A stretch of 64,000 bases of DNA from Cunninghamia lanceolata (lineage: Eukaryota; Streptophyta; Pinopsida; Cupressales; Cupressaceae): assembly GCA_027924645.1 (NCBI GenBank), contig BSBN01000809.1, forward strand, positions 43,678,001 through 43,742,000, read 5' to 3'. Below are positions 38,507-49,430 of this stretch, in pieces. The position numbers were made by a program, and so were the translations under genes. The notes beneath the pieces were generated by a model. That model saw nothing but the letters and a program-made list of their open reading frames with translations. It was not told the origin of the DNA and made no database searches. The number at the start of each line of letters is the position of its first letter. The stretch's first letter is position 1.

Positions 38507-40642
38507 ATGTCTTTGAAGTCTACATGTTTGGGGGATGAACACAGCCTCGGTCTTATTTATTCCCACTCAGAATTTGGAGATACTGCATTAGTTCAGTATG
38601 ATTTGGAGGAATTCATAGAAAGAACTAGAAATCTTGTCCAAACCCCCACAATGAAGAAAATTGTAGACAGTGGTTTAGTGGAAGCTGCAGCTTTTCCTCA
38701 GGCAATACTATGCCCAGAGTTGGTTCAAGAATGTATAAACAGATATGACCCCCAGGACAGATGTGTCAGAAGTACAAACGGGGATGTGTTGTTTCGTGTT
38801 AACAGGCAAACCCTTATGTCTGTAATGAAGATACCGCCTAAAGAGGCGTATTCCAATCTTGACATTTCTTCCTCTAATGGGTATTTCTCAGAAAAGAAAC
38901 CTACTTACAGAAGTGTAATAGCAAGGAATTGGTTGCTAAAATTCCAAAAGGGTGGTTCAAGATTGCCCAGACCGCTCACCAAAGATCATCTGATCAAGGA
39001 GGTAAGGAATATGGTGGTGTTATTACACAGACTGAGAGGAAGTCAGCATGCCTATTACTGGGAAGATTGGATGTACTTTTTTATTCAAGTCATCCTTCAA
39101 GGCGAACAATATTTGGATTGGGCTGAAATAGTGGCCGACTGCCTTCACCAGGGTTTAAGCAATTGTTTGGGTAACAGGGATTTCTACATGTCTTCTTATT
39201 TGTTTTATTGTTTAGCGTCCACAAGGGATTGGTTCGACCTGCCTCATGAGCCATTAGATGGGAACAGTAAAATTTATGAATATTATTCTCAGTTACAAAG
39301 AAAAAATTGTTATGAAAATTATAAGAGGATCAATGATGTCTTCACTGGAAAGATGACCTATGAATTAACAAGCAACCCAGGTAAGAGAATGACCAGTGAA
39401 GCAATGCAGCTGATCAGTATCTACGGTAGCTTTTTCATCCAATTCTCTGAGTTCACTTATATCAGGGTTGGGGGATTTGATGGTAAACCTCTGAAGTTGC
39501 CTAGGTATGTATTTGATCGTTTTGTGCTGTTGGAGGTATGTCGGCAATTGGCACATGTTGATAAAAAATTTCCATCAAAAAAGGGTTGTGGTATTTCCTT
39601 TCCTGTTGAACTTGGGCATTATTCATGCCAATCGAAATCTGATGCCTTAAATCTGGAGGTGAATCTCAAAAGATTCAATTTTCAATTTTTCACTGCCAGG
39701 GTTCAATTTGACAGTAAAAGTTTTGTTAAAGATAACTTAGATTCTGGAACAGGGCACTCACACCTTCCTAAGCTGGAGGATTATTGGATGGATTGTCCAG
39801 ATGAATTTGAAGTTAGGAGAAGGTTATGGTGCAGATTTTCTTTAAGGCAAATAATTACCTTTAATTTAGACATGGACATTTCTGGAATTTTTGTTGATGA
39901 TGAAGAAGTGGTTGATCCACAATTTGAGAAGGTGGAGCACTTACCCATCCCAGAGGTGGACTGGAGCAAGAAAGAAGAAGACAGAATTGAAATCAAGACC
40001 CTTCCGGTGATAAGAAGGACTGAAAAATGGTTAAGAGGAAAAAGACAGGAGGGGTTTCAAAATGAAAATGTCCAACAATTCTCTGCAATGGTTGCATCGT
40101 CGCTTCCCCTAGACTCTTCTAATCAACCTCTTGCTATCTATGGTGCAGGTGCTTCCGGGCCATCAACTGAGAGAAGCCCTGTCACCAAGAGATCCAGAGG
40201 AGTCCTCGCGGATATTCTGCCATCTCGTGTCACCAGGTTAAGAAGCAAAGGGAAAAGAAAGAAGCAAACTTCTGAAACAATAATCGTTGATTTAAATTCA
40301 GAGGAAGAAGCAGAAGAGCCTATGGGGGATAAAGAGGCAAGCCCAAACAGAACAGAAGTAGTTGACACTGGTTCACAGTCAGAGGCTACTTTGGAGACAC
40401 CTGAGATGTTGATGATTTCAGATAAACCCTCTGATGGAGAGAAACTCAGGAAGACAGCCTCAACCCCCGCACCGAAGTGGCTGGAAAGCTCCATATCTGA
40501 CAAAAAGAAGGTGATTCCTTTTGTTCTCCCTCTGGAGGACATGGTAAGTAAATGTCTGGGGAAGACCCCCAAGTCCAAAAGACTCAAAACAACGTCTAGA
40601 ATAATATTGACCCAAACACTGGTAACTGGAGTGCAGAAATAG
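38507..40642 (+). CDS. 711-aa protein of unknown function, retroelement-associated
   Basis: This is the longest intact frame in the window. ATG 38507 is preceded by an in-frame TAA about 15 bases upstream, which supports this start. Residues ~1-490 look globular, with aromatic-rich blocks (HAYYWEDWMYFFIQVILQ near 185; FYMSSYLFYCLAS near 228). I do not recognise the fold; a plant-mobile-domain-like origin is only a guess. Residues ~560-589 are basic (VTRLRSKGKRKKQ), a likely nuclear signal. They are followed at ~590-604 by ETIIVDLNSEEEAEE, which fits the SUMO-interacting pattern of a hydrophobic core plus acidic tail. The C-terminal third is Ser/Glu/Lys-rich and probably disordered. No RT, integrase, transposase or zinc-knuckle motif is seen. 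The frame is followed at once by two more ORFs, each one frame back. Confidence 0.65.
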   Translation: MSLKSTCLGDEHSLGLIYSHSEFGDTALVQYDLEEFIERTRNLVQTPTMKKIVDSGLVEAAAFPQAILCPELVQECINRYDPQDRCVRSTNGDVLFRVNRQTLMSVMKIPPKEAYSNLDISSSNGYFSEKKPTYRSVIARNWLLKFQKGGSRLPRPLTKDHLIKEVRNMVVLLHRLRGSQHAYYWEDWMYFFIQVILQGEQYLDWAEIVADCLHQGLSNCLGNRDFYMSSYLFYCLASTRDWFDLPHEPLDGNSKIYEYYSQLQRKNCYENYKRINDVFTGKMTYELTSNPGKRMTSEAMQLISIYGSFFIQFSEFTYIRVGGFDGKPLKLPRYVFDRFVLLEVCRQLAHVDKKFPSKKGCGISFPVELGHYSCQSKSDALNLEVNLKRFNFQFFTARVQFDSKSFVKDNLDSGTGHSHLPKLEDYWMDCPDEFEVRRRLWCRFSLRQIITFNLDMDISGIFVDDEEVVDPQFEKVEHLPIPEVDWSKKEEDRIEIKTLPVIRRTEKWLRGKRQEGFQNENVQQFSAMVASSLPLDSSNQPLAIYGAGASGPSTERSPVTKRSRGVLADILPSRVTRLRSKGKRKKQTSETIIVDLNSEEEAEEPMGDKEASPNRTEVVDTGSQSEATLETPEMLMISDKPSDGEKLRKTASTPAPKWLESSISDKKKVIPFVLPLEDMVSKCLGKTPKSKRLKTTSRIILTQTLVTGVQK

Positions 40643-40932
40643 CCAAGCCAGTGACCGAAGAAGAGGTTCAAGATCCTACAGTGCATGATTTCACTGTGGA
40701 GAGGATAGATCTCGGTACTGCCTCCGGGGCTGCAGATGTGCACCATCTTGAAGCTTCCACTAAGAAAATGGTCAGTCGGACGATGAAAGATGAGAAGGAC
40801 AAAAGAGAGTTGAAACAAGCTCTGCGCTCAATGGCAGAGTACATTGAAGCCATTAACAATCCTAATCCACAGCCAATCTCACAGGTCCCTTTGTCCTTCG
40901 ACCCAAAATCACCTGTCAACCAAAAAAGTTAG
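40600..40932 (+). CDS. Second ORF of the island, probable continuation
   Basis: Open from just after a TAG at 40597 to a stop at 40930, in the frame one base back from the 711-aa ORF and overlapping its end. It has no early ATG, only a GTG at 40651, so it more likely continues the upstream protein after a frame break than starts a new one. Content: an acidic start (EEEVQDPTVHDF), a helical Lys/Arg/Glu block (MKDEKDKRELKQALRSMAEY) and a Pro/Asn linker. No family recognised. The break could be a single indel; I see no good slippery heptamer in the overlap. Confidence 0.45.
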   Translation, partial: NNIDPNTGNWSAEIAKPVTEEEVQDPTVHDFTVERIDLGTASGAADVHHLEASTKKMVSRTMKDEKDKRELKQALRSMAEYIEAINNPNPQPISQVPLSFDPKSPVNQKS

Positions 40933-41552
40933 ACCAAGTCCATAGAAGCAAAATGGTCTCGAAAACATTTGACAATTGGTTAGACAGCATCGAGCAAAAA
41001 GGAACTGAGTATATTCATGAAATCAAAGGCATATATGAACTGACTGCTAATACCATTAAAGATCTCAAAGCACAGGTTGCTGTCTGGGCTAAAGACGAAG
41101 GCAAGTGGACTAGTGTGATAAACCAGATAGAGGAAGTTCGAAAATATGGACTGGAGAAGTTTTTGGCAGAGAAGAACTTGACTGGTGTAGACGAGGATTT
41201 GCTGTATGTGAACAAAAAGAATATTGAGTGGAGGAACTCTGTATCTCGACAAGGACGATTTGAACTCTCAAAGCTGATTAAAGAAATAACAGAATTTACT
41301 CAATCACTGCAACATGATTTGCAATGTATCGAGGTAAAATACTTAAAGGATGATGGGAAGCCTGTGGAAGATGTTGAAGCAGTAGTCCAATCCTTCAGAG
41401 ATAAAATCCACTTTGTTAAAGAAAATGATAATATTCTGATTGAGGATTTCTCCAGGATTTCTAAAGTCGAGTCTCTGCTCTATCTCTGCATCGACGCACT
41501 CCCAGAGCACAAAGAGAAATTCAGGAAAATGCGAAGAGAAAAGGAGGTCTAG
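40923..41552 (+). CDS. Third ORF of the island, helical C-terminal part
   Basis: Open from about 40923, with first ATG at 40953 (199 codons), and again one frame back from the segment before. The junction has a run of six A (40922-40927) followed by G; one more A, or a -1 slip there, would connect the two frames. The product is helix-rich with heptad-like spacing (LKAQVAVWAKDEGKW, VINQIEEVRKYGLEKFL, LSKLIKEITEFTQSL) and ends in a basic tail (EKFRKMRREKEV). The ORF2 of the 55-kb element also ends in helical segments, giving the same overall plan. Function unknown. Confidence 0.5.
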   Translation, partial: KKLDQVHRSKMVSKTFDNWLDSIEQKGTEYIHEIKGIYELTANTIKDLKAQVAVWAKDEGKWTSVINQIEEVRKYGLEKFLAEKNLTGVDEDLLYVNKKNIEWRNSVSRQGRFELSKLIKEITEFTQSLQHDLQCIEVKYLKDDGKPVEDVEAVVQSFRDKIHFVKENDNILIEDFSRISKVESLLYLCIDALPEHKEKFRKMRREKEV

Positions 41553-42449
41553 AAATCAAGGTTGAAGCATATTGGTATACCAAACTTTCCTAAAATTTAG
41601 GAGTTCGTGGCTGCTTTTCAGGAGTGGAAAGGCCAACATGCTTCCCAGGCTATTGACAGCAAATCAGGAGATGCCGATTCATCACCCCAGTCATAACCTC
41701 GTCGGCTCGTTCTTGTTCTGTTCCTCAATTTATGTTATTTCAGCAACTTTAACCTTTTAATCAGTTGTTAAAAACTAAATCCCGTACGGGTCAGAGTTAT
41801 GCTAACTCTGGGTTTAATTTGCTCATGGTCATAGTTAAGACATTGATATATATATGTTTTTTTTATATAATTGAAGGGGCAGAAGTTAGAGAAGAAAAAG
41901 AAGAGGGAATTTCAGAAAGACTGTGCTTATTTTTTTTATATTATGTGATGATTGTTTGAAAAACATTTTCATCTGTGAGTGAAAAGAAGAACGATTGCTG
42001 CTTATTTGGATCTGTGCGTCTGAATGTGTGGAATTAAATTTTCTGTGTGAAATCTCTTTCCACCTAGTAATTGCTTTTTGTTTGAACAATCCATCATATA
42101 TGTTATATTCCTTACTAGTTCTGCAAATTCACATGAATGTATTCACGCATCTGAATGTACCCAATAGAATCTGTGCATTCTATCTCATTACTTTATAAAT
42201 TTATCGCATTCATGACATGGTTATGTATGAATGTTAGTCTGCCTTAAGTGTTTTCTGGTTAAAAATGCATTTGGTTAGTTGAATAGGTCAAATTCATTGA
42301 AAATCTTAAAGGGAGCTGTACCTAAATTCAGAGGGGAACTAATTCAAAAGGGTTCACCCATTTGTTGTTTAATTTATTTGTTCTTTAAAAGAGGGGTATA
42401 GAGTCGGAGTAAATTATTTTTAGAATAAGGACAAATCTGTTAACCAACA
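41553..42449 (+). other. 3' part of the island, non-coding
   Basis: About 0.9 kb without a convincing frame, including a TATATATATG tract near 41850 followed by a T run. No repeat of the island's first kilobase is seen here, which argues against an ordinary LTR pair. It ends AACCAACA at the target copy CACAC. Confidence 0.55.
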
Positions 42450-43509
42450 CACACAAAGCCAACCCCCACACAATCACACCCTCCTAGGCCTCTAGAAACC
42501 ACTTTCCCCAATTACACAATGCATGACACCATTAAAATGTAATGGTCACACATCACAATCACTTCCAAAACACATCATAAACCAAGATCCCTCATCAATA
42601 CTTCAATAACAAAACCACAAATGTAACATATAAGCTGATGCACTAATAATAGTCTTAAAGAATGTAACATTATTCTAAGCATGATCAATCATCTAACAAC
42701 ATAAGGTAACTCTATCCCAATAATGCAGAACAATAATAACTTGAAAGGGTACCAATTATTCTATAACAAAAAATTCAGTCAAACAAGATACTACCCATTA
42801 TTAGACTAAACCACTTTCTACACTGATGTGGATCTTGTTAAAATTCTAGACAACTTTGTGATTTCTATTCAAAGTAATTGTATAAGAAAAATATAAAGGA
42901 TCATAAAGTAGATTAAAACTGATCATCCATTTAAATCTTTAGAAAGCATATGAGTTAAATGCTAAACATTTTATATCAAACGATATCTCCACTTACTCAA
43001 TTTCATAACTAAGCACAATCTTTAATTTAAGTCATAAATAAGATTAGACTCCATTATATGACCACAAAGTTCCTTAAGGTGAAGGGGAAGCAAGATATAT
43101 ATAAAAATACTTGACAAGTCTTACTAAATCTAAACTAAATGTTATCTTCCACAAAAAAAATACCAAAGATATCTAGACATGTAACAATCATAAATTAAAT
43201 TCATAGACTAACTCTATGCATACTATTTAAAATGTTCTAATTCATACTAAAATTAAAGACTTAACTAAGGTCATCATACACATCTTATAACTAGATCTAA
43301 AATAACAATTCAACATTGATAATATGATAATTTTACATCAATTTGACTAAGACCAAATATAGTAAGAAGCCTTATTTAATATCCATATCCTACTCTCTTA
43401 CAATAGATAAAACTACTAATATTCTTAAATATACAAGATAAATAATAAATCAATAAATTATTTTAAAAGGATTTGACTTTTTTCTTTTTTATTTATTTAT
43501 AAAGTAATA

Positions 43510-43870
43510 CTTAAATATAACATATCCCTAAATAACAGGGATGAAATAAAATAATACTTAAATATAACACATTCCTCAATAATAGGGATTTGATTTCTCA
43601 TAAATAAAATAACACTTAAATATAACACATCTTGAAATAATAGGGATTTGATTTCTCATAAATAAAATAACACTTAAATATAACACATCCTGAAATAATG
43701 GGGATTTTGATTTCTCATAAATAAAATAAAACTGAAATATAACACATCCTGAAATAATAGGGATTCGATTTCTCATAAATAAAATATAATAATACTTAAA
43801 TATAACACATCCCTAATAATATGGATTTGATTTTTCTGTAAAAAAAATACTTAAAAATAAAACACATCCA
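43510..43870. repeat. 58-bp minisatellite, LTR copy 2
   Basis: Unit starts at 43510, 43557, 43615, 43673, 43732, 43795 and 43850, one unit fewer than in the other LTR. The minus-strand open frame at 43576-43776 is only the repeat read three times and is not a gene. Confidence 0.9.
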
Positions 43871-44098
43871 TAAAACTATTCTTCCCTATTAAATAGGTAG
43901 TTGACATCACACCTTAAAATTAATAAATAAAACTCAAATTAAAACAATAATTTATTAAAGGACAAATTTAAAGATAAATAAACTTTATTATTAACATTAT
44001 GCAACAAAACTTAATATTTAGCCAATAAGTTTTAATTATCTAAATTCTTAAATTAAAATTAAAATAAGTTATTATGTGCAATAATTAATTAAATCAAG

Positions 44099-44809
44099 TT
44101 GCATGCGGTGAAGGAGGTGCTTAGACGAGAATTCCTGTGGTCATACCATAGGCACTGGGTTAACACTGACATCCCAGCAATGTTCTTAGAATTATCTCTA
44201 TGTAGAGGAGTGCTGAAGGTGAAGGCAAAGAACCTATGTCAAAGGATGTTCAAGCACGTGTTTCTAGGTGAAATCAATGCGGTGCTGGACAATGTGAGCA
44301 CTAACTGGAAGATGCCTATGTCGCAGCAGTACTACATGAGGAAAGGGCGGGGGTCAAAGGAAATACAAAGGTTCCCGCTGGTTTTCTCTGTGGTCACGGA
44401 CGCTTTGGAGGATAGACTAGGCGACTTGGACTGAAACCTGGAGTTCCTGCAGAGGATTGCATAAATCCTATCACTCCTATCAATTGATTGGATGAGTTGC
44501 TACCTGGCAAAGGAAGGCTTCAGGGTGCCGAATGATAGTGATAGTGAGGAAGTGGAGGACTTGGAAATTCCAGTGCTGCCGAACTGCGGAGAAGACTGGA
44601 TTGAAGAGAATGGGAGGGATGTCGAGGACATAGTCACTAGACTTGCTCATAGAAAGTACAAACTGGACTGCCCGGTGAAGGCTCGTGCAGCTCACGTTAC
44701 GCAAATGAAGAGGGAGATGGAGGAACAGAGCTTGGGGACGCACTTTGAAAGCCCCACCTCCTCTACTGTGTGCGGGGTAGGTAAGGTGAAGAGGATAAGG
44801 GCCGGATAG
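44099..44809 (+). pseudogene. Retroposed coding fragment, unknown protein
   Basis: A single frame with TGA at 44432, TAA at 44462 and a terminal TAG at 44807, about 236 codons and no frameshift. Both internal stops are one transition away from sense codons (TGG or CGA, and CAA). Visible text includes KNLCQRMFKHVFLGEINAVL, QQYYMRKGRGSKEIQRFPLV, an acidic stretch DSDSEEVEDLE and a Lys/Arg-rich end (GKVKRIRAG). I do not recognise the family. The start is missing at the 5' truncation point, so this is the C-terminal part of a larger protein. The source may be a host mRNA or a transcript of another repeat. Confidence 0.6.
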
Positions 44810-44860
44810 GCCCTGTGTGAAATTTATGATACTTTGGTTTGGGTAGAGTAAGGGATAAGT

Positions 44861-45879
44861 TCTAATGTCCCCTTCTAGACTCATGGTTAGTCTATCATAG
44901 AATTCCTGTGGACTAGCCATTTGGTTAAGTGATGAAGAATGAAATATTTAAAAAGTCACTTAAGTCATTTTTTGGAGCGCTCACATTGGGAAATATTAAA
45001 AGTGAAATTAAAAGAAATGTTTCCCTCCAAAGTGAAACGTCTCTCTTAGAGAGTTATAAAAGAGGGAAAAGTGCCCTATTTGAAATATGCTTGTTTTATG
45101 ATATCTCCTTTTGAGCTCTGCTAGAGTCTGCTATTATGGAGGTTTGAGATTCAAACCAAAGGCTTGTGGAGACGGAAACCTCCATAAGTAACATCATTCT
45201 ACAGGTGTGCAATACCACCCAACGGTGCTTCTTTGGTGGATACATCCAGTATTCACAACTATGCTTCATTGGAGTTTGATTTTTGAGGGTTTGAGGAAGA
45301 ACTGGGTTTATTTTCTTCATGGACATGAGTCACCATTTATTGGGGGTCATTGCAGATCCATTTCAGAACAGTTAGAAAGGAATTTCAGAAGTATTTGTTG
45401 CAGATTGGATCCCCAGCCATAGCCGTACCAACTCCAGTGAGGAAGTGGGTCCTTGGAGGCTCTTTCCCTTTCATTGTATGCTGTATATTTGGCCTGGGAG
45501 TGGCATTTCAGGCCCTTCTATGTGCTGATCACATTGTATGGACATTCCATAACATTCTATGAAGATTTAATGCATTCCAGCCATACCCATTAACTGGTCT
45601 GGGAACATCATAAAACTGAAGTTATATTTCTGCATATGGGTATGTGATAGACCCTTTTTATTTGTTGATATATGAACTGGGTCTTTCATATTTCTCTTGT
45701 ATTCATTGTATATTTTCTGGGTTTGCAATATATGCTATATTTTGTATGCTCCTACCAGACATTTGTGGCAAATTGAAAACCCCTTCTGCATTCTTCTGTC
45801 TAGTTCTAAAAGATCACATAAAAATAAAATAAAACACATAAAAGATTTTAAAATATACAAATAGGTATGGCACATTATA
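44861..45879 (+). repeat. Chromovirus 5' LTR
   Basis: 1019 bp. TATAAAAG promoter box at 45055-45062. The outer dinucleotide is mutated (TC for TG) and the inner end reads ATTATA. Confidence 0.93.
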
Positions 45880-45880
45880 G

Positions 45881-45893
45881 TGGTATCAGAGCC
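45881..45893 (+). other. Primer binding site, initiator-Met tRNA
   Basis: TGGTATCAGAGCC one base after the 5' LTR. Confidence 0.92.
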
Positions 45894-45946
45894 ATGATCT
45901 TGCCATCCTGTGAGGTGAAACAAACATGCAGAAGTGAAAATGAGAT

Positions 45947-47605
45947 ATGCAACCAGCAGATAGATATTCCTTTAGGAATACCAGAGCAAGGCAAGGAACA
46001 TAGATTCCATAGTTGATAGTTCCAGAGAATCCAGTACCCATAACAGATCATTTTGAGTCAGACCCAGAGATAGAGGTAGCCGCTGCAGAGGACGATTCTT
46101 AGGTTTCACGGACAGACCCCTTTCCTGGAGAGTTACCTCCATTTACAGAGCATATGGGGGAAATGGGAGATATGGAGATTGAAGAAACAAGCACACGAGA
46201 TATTCTCAATGACTTGGCTAGAGGTCAGCAACAAATCGTGGCTAGCTTGGACAGGTCTCAACAGGCACTTAGGAGGCTTCTGGGCTGATTATTTCCTAAG
46301 CTGGAAGACGATGAGGAGAATATAGGTCGAAACAAATATAGACATGACAGGAATGGAGGCAGGAATGACAGGCATGGAGACCAACATGATAGGAATAGAG
46401 ACCGAGGAAATGGAGATAGGAATGGTGACCGAAACATTGGTGATAGAAATGGGCACAGGAATCATGATGGAGAGGCTTCGATGAATAACCAGGGTACTAC
46501 ATGGCTCACGATTGTAGATAAACCAAGCATTCTAATTTTCTGGCCAAGGGACGAGATACCAGACAGGGATGCTACACAATTGGAGTTTCAGGAAGAGATC
46601 GTTAGGGATTGGTAGGCTTCCAGCAAAGAGTTTAGAGCTGAAATGAATTTCAGAGACTACTCAGATCTTTGGATGAGACACAGACCCAGAGGGGGTAATA
46701 GACAACATAACAATGAGCTACAAAAGAAGGTCATTAAGATGACCTTACCCTATTTTGATGGTTCAGGAAAAACTTCAGCAAGAGCATGGGTACAAAAGTT
46801 GGACAGTTACCTTCAGATCAGCCCCATGCCAGAGATAGATGCCATCACATACGCAGCCTTACACTTGGAGGGTAGTGCACATAAGTGGTGGAACAATGGG
46901 AAGGTGACTCTAGGACATGACTAGATCACATCTTACATTGAGTTTACAGCTAGACTCATAGACATGTTCGACAAGAAGGATCCTGAATTGCAGTTCAAGG
47001 AGCTAGCACAGTTGAGACAGAGTGGATCAGTGGACTCATACATTTCAAAGTTCTAGGATCTCTTAGTCATGGTTTCAGACATATCAGAGAGGAGGTTGAT
47101 CATGCTCTTTGTTGATGGGTTGTCTGATCCTTTAAGGGGATGGGTGAAGGGTTTAGACCCTATGACATTGTAGGAGGCCATGAAGAAGGCCCATGATATG
47201 GAATCGTCTATATGGGGGAGCAAATTTCAGAGTAAGAACTTTCAGCATAGGAGAGATAAGGAAAGAGATAGGAGACCTTTCCACAAGGACTCGGGACACC
47301 AGCCACATAAGAGTTCTTCCCGGATTGATAATGATCAGCTGAATGACCTCAGGAGGAAGAAGCTTTGTTTTCACTGCAGAGAGCCTTGGGATCCTAAGCA
47401 CAAGTGTGCTACCCAAGGGAAGGCGAAATAGATTGAATACTTCTCAGCAGATGAGTCTATGGAGTCAGACATGCATTCAGAGCAGCATACAGAGGATGAT
47501 GATTCAGGGACAGATGTTGCATCTGAAGTACCAGATAAGGACAGTGATACCTCCCTACCCACAGCCCACATTTCTAGCATTCAGAGAGAAGGGTCATTCA
47601 AGATC
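45947..47605 (+). pseudogene. Chromovirus gag (broken by stops)
   Basis: The in-frame start is probably ATG 45947 (MQPADRY); an earlier ATG at 45926 meets stops at once. Order: an acidic N-terminus; a helical part (ILNDLARGQQQIVASL, about 46200); an Arg/Asn/Gly/Asp low-complexity stretch of repeated DRNG-type units (about 46330-46470); the retrotransposon gag core (MTLPYFDGSGKTSARAWVQK at 46739, then HLEGSAHKWWN near 46865); and a zinc-knuckle-like finger CFHCREPWDPKHKC (about 47367-47408). Gag would form the particle and bind genomic RNA. In-frame stops at 46100, 46286, 46613, 46922, 47054, 47171 and 47429, plus a few near 45990-46010. Confidence 0.9.
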
Positions 47606-49430
47606 TGAGGGGTATTGGGTGGACAGAGGTGCATTACCTTGCTAGATACAGGTTCCACTCATAATTTCATAGATGAGGGCTTGGTTGCTAAGAGGGGGTT
47701 ACAAACAAAGGAGTTTGTGGGATTTAAGGTTAGGGTAGCTGATGGGTTTGTACTCACTTGCACTAGGAGGATTCCCAACTTGATGATCCAGCTAAACCAT
47801 TATACTTGCCAGTCAGAGTTTTATGTGGTTAGCATGGGTGACATGGATGTTGTGCTGGGAATGAAATGGCTTCATGAGATAGGGGAGTTCACTATCAATT
47901 TGAGGACAATGGAAATGAAGTTTGAAGTGGATGGAGTTAAGCATGTGCTCAGGGGAATTTCAGATGGTGGATTGAGAGTTGTTTCTCTCAAGTGAATGGA
48001 AAGATTGATTCACCATGATTAGGTACAATGGGCAGTGGAGATATCGGTGATGCCTGAAATTGCAGAGCAACAGAAACATGAGTACCCACCTGACATACAG
48101 GCTTTGCGAACTTAACACACTAAAGTGTTTAGTGATATCCCACCAGGTAGACCACCCGATAGGGGTATCGAGCATGTGATCGAGTTGGAGGAGGGTGCAA
48201 AACCAATGATCACCACACCATATCGGCACCCGAAGAGATCTAAATATGAGATCAAGAAAGCTATCAAAGAGCTTCTTGCCATGGGACACATAAGACCGAG
48301 TAAGAGCCCGTTTGCATCATCCGTTGTCTTAGTAAAGAAAAAGGATGGGACTCTTAGGATGTGCATTGATTACAGGGAACTCAATAATAAAACAATCAAG
48401 AATAGGTATCCCATACCCAGGATAGATGAGCTACACAGGGCTTGTTATTTCTCCAAGATAGACGTAAGGTCTGGGTACCATCAGATTAGGGTTAGAGATG
48501 AGGATGTGGAGAAGACAACATTTAGGTGTCACTATGGGCACTTTGATTTCCTAGTCATGCCATTCGTCTTGACTAATGCACCAGCTACTTTCTAGTCTTG
48601 CATTAATAGAGTCTTTAGAAAGAAGTTGAGGAGGTTTGTCCTGATATTTTTTGATGATATCCTGATTTATAGAAAAATGTGGGAAGAGCACGTGAAACAC
48701 ATTGACATTGTGTTGAGTATTCTGGAGAGGAAATCTTTATATGCTCAGATGTCAAAGTGTGAGTTTGGAATGGCCGAGTTGCTATACTTGGGTCACATCA
48801 TCAGTGCTGGTAACGTGAAGGTAGACCTAGAGAAGATTCAGGCAATAGCAGACTGGCCACCACCAAAGAATCTTACTGAACTGAAGGGATTCTTGGGTTT
48901 ATGTGGATATTACCGCAGGTTTGTGAAGGGGTTTTCTCAGTCAGCTGCTCCCCTCACAGATTTGACTCGCAAGGATGCATTTAGTTGGATAGGGGGTACA
49001 CAAGAGTGATTTGACCGATTCAAACAGATTATGAGTACATGCCCTATATTGGCCATGCCAGATTTCAGCAAGCCCTTCGAGTTACAGTGTGATGCTTTAG
49101 GGGAAGGCATTGGTGCGGTAATTATGTAGGATAAGCACCCCATAGCATTTGAGAGTAGGAAGTTGAGGGGTGTGGAACACAGCTATAACATTTACGACAA
49201 GGAGATGTTAGCCATAATGCATGCATTGGCTAAGTTCAGACAATACCTTGTGGGCAGTAAGTTCATAGTCAAAATAGATCACAATAGTCTGAAGCATTTC
49301 CTTGGCCAACAAGACTTAAATGAGAGGCAACAGAAGTGGGTCAGCAAGCTACAGGCCTACGGCTTTGACATTGTGTATGTCAAAGGAAAGAAAAATGTTG
49401 TTGCTGATGTTTTATCATGGAGGCCCCATT
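47606..49430 (+). pseudogene. Chromovirus protease, RT and RNase H (broken by stops)
   Basis: Continues in the gag frame. The aspartic protease has the active-site motif LLDTGSTHNF (about 47638). RT blocks: [36 protein letters not shown] (about 48325), [20 protein letters not shown] (about 48404), SGYHQIRV and the catalytic box IFFDDILIY (about 48644). RNase H: QCDALGEGIG (about 49086), FESRKLRGVEHSYNIYDKEM (about 49149) and VKIDHNSLKHF (about 49268), with the end motif NVVADVLSWRP near 49395. All key acidic residues of RT and RNase H are still present. Stops at 47606, 47993, 48020, 48113, 48593, 49007 and 49127. Confidence 0.93.

Larger units (their letters stand above)
37294..42449 (+). mobile_element. 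5.16-kb TG...CA island with intact ORF; solo LTR or cargo element
   Basis: Inserted into the giant LTR between two copies of CACAC (37289-37293 and 42450-42454). The uninterrupted LTR has a single CACAC at the equivalent place (about 30407), which confirms a 5-bp TSD. The island starts TGTTACC and ends AACCAACA. TG...CA ends plus a 5-bp TSD are the product of a retroelement integrase. I find no LTR pair, primer site or pol inside. The simplest reading is a solo LTR of more than 5 kb that carries coding sequence; a gene-bearing insertion made by retroelement integrase is the alternative. Base composition and intact frames set it apart from its decayed surroundings. Confidence 0.8.

Noticed and set aside
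37294..42449. Island as an ordinary host gene that was always at this place
   Set aside because: The other LTR gives the empty site and the island is framed by an exact 5-bp duplication, so it was inserted.
37294..42449. Island as a Helitron, CACTA or Mutator-type transposon
   Set aside because: No CTRR end, no CACTA ends, no long terminal inverted repeats, and the TSD is 5 bp.
43576..43776. Minus-strand frame with an apparent repeated protein motif
   Set aside because: It is only the 58-bp minisatellite translated; the unit number differs in the other LTR.
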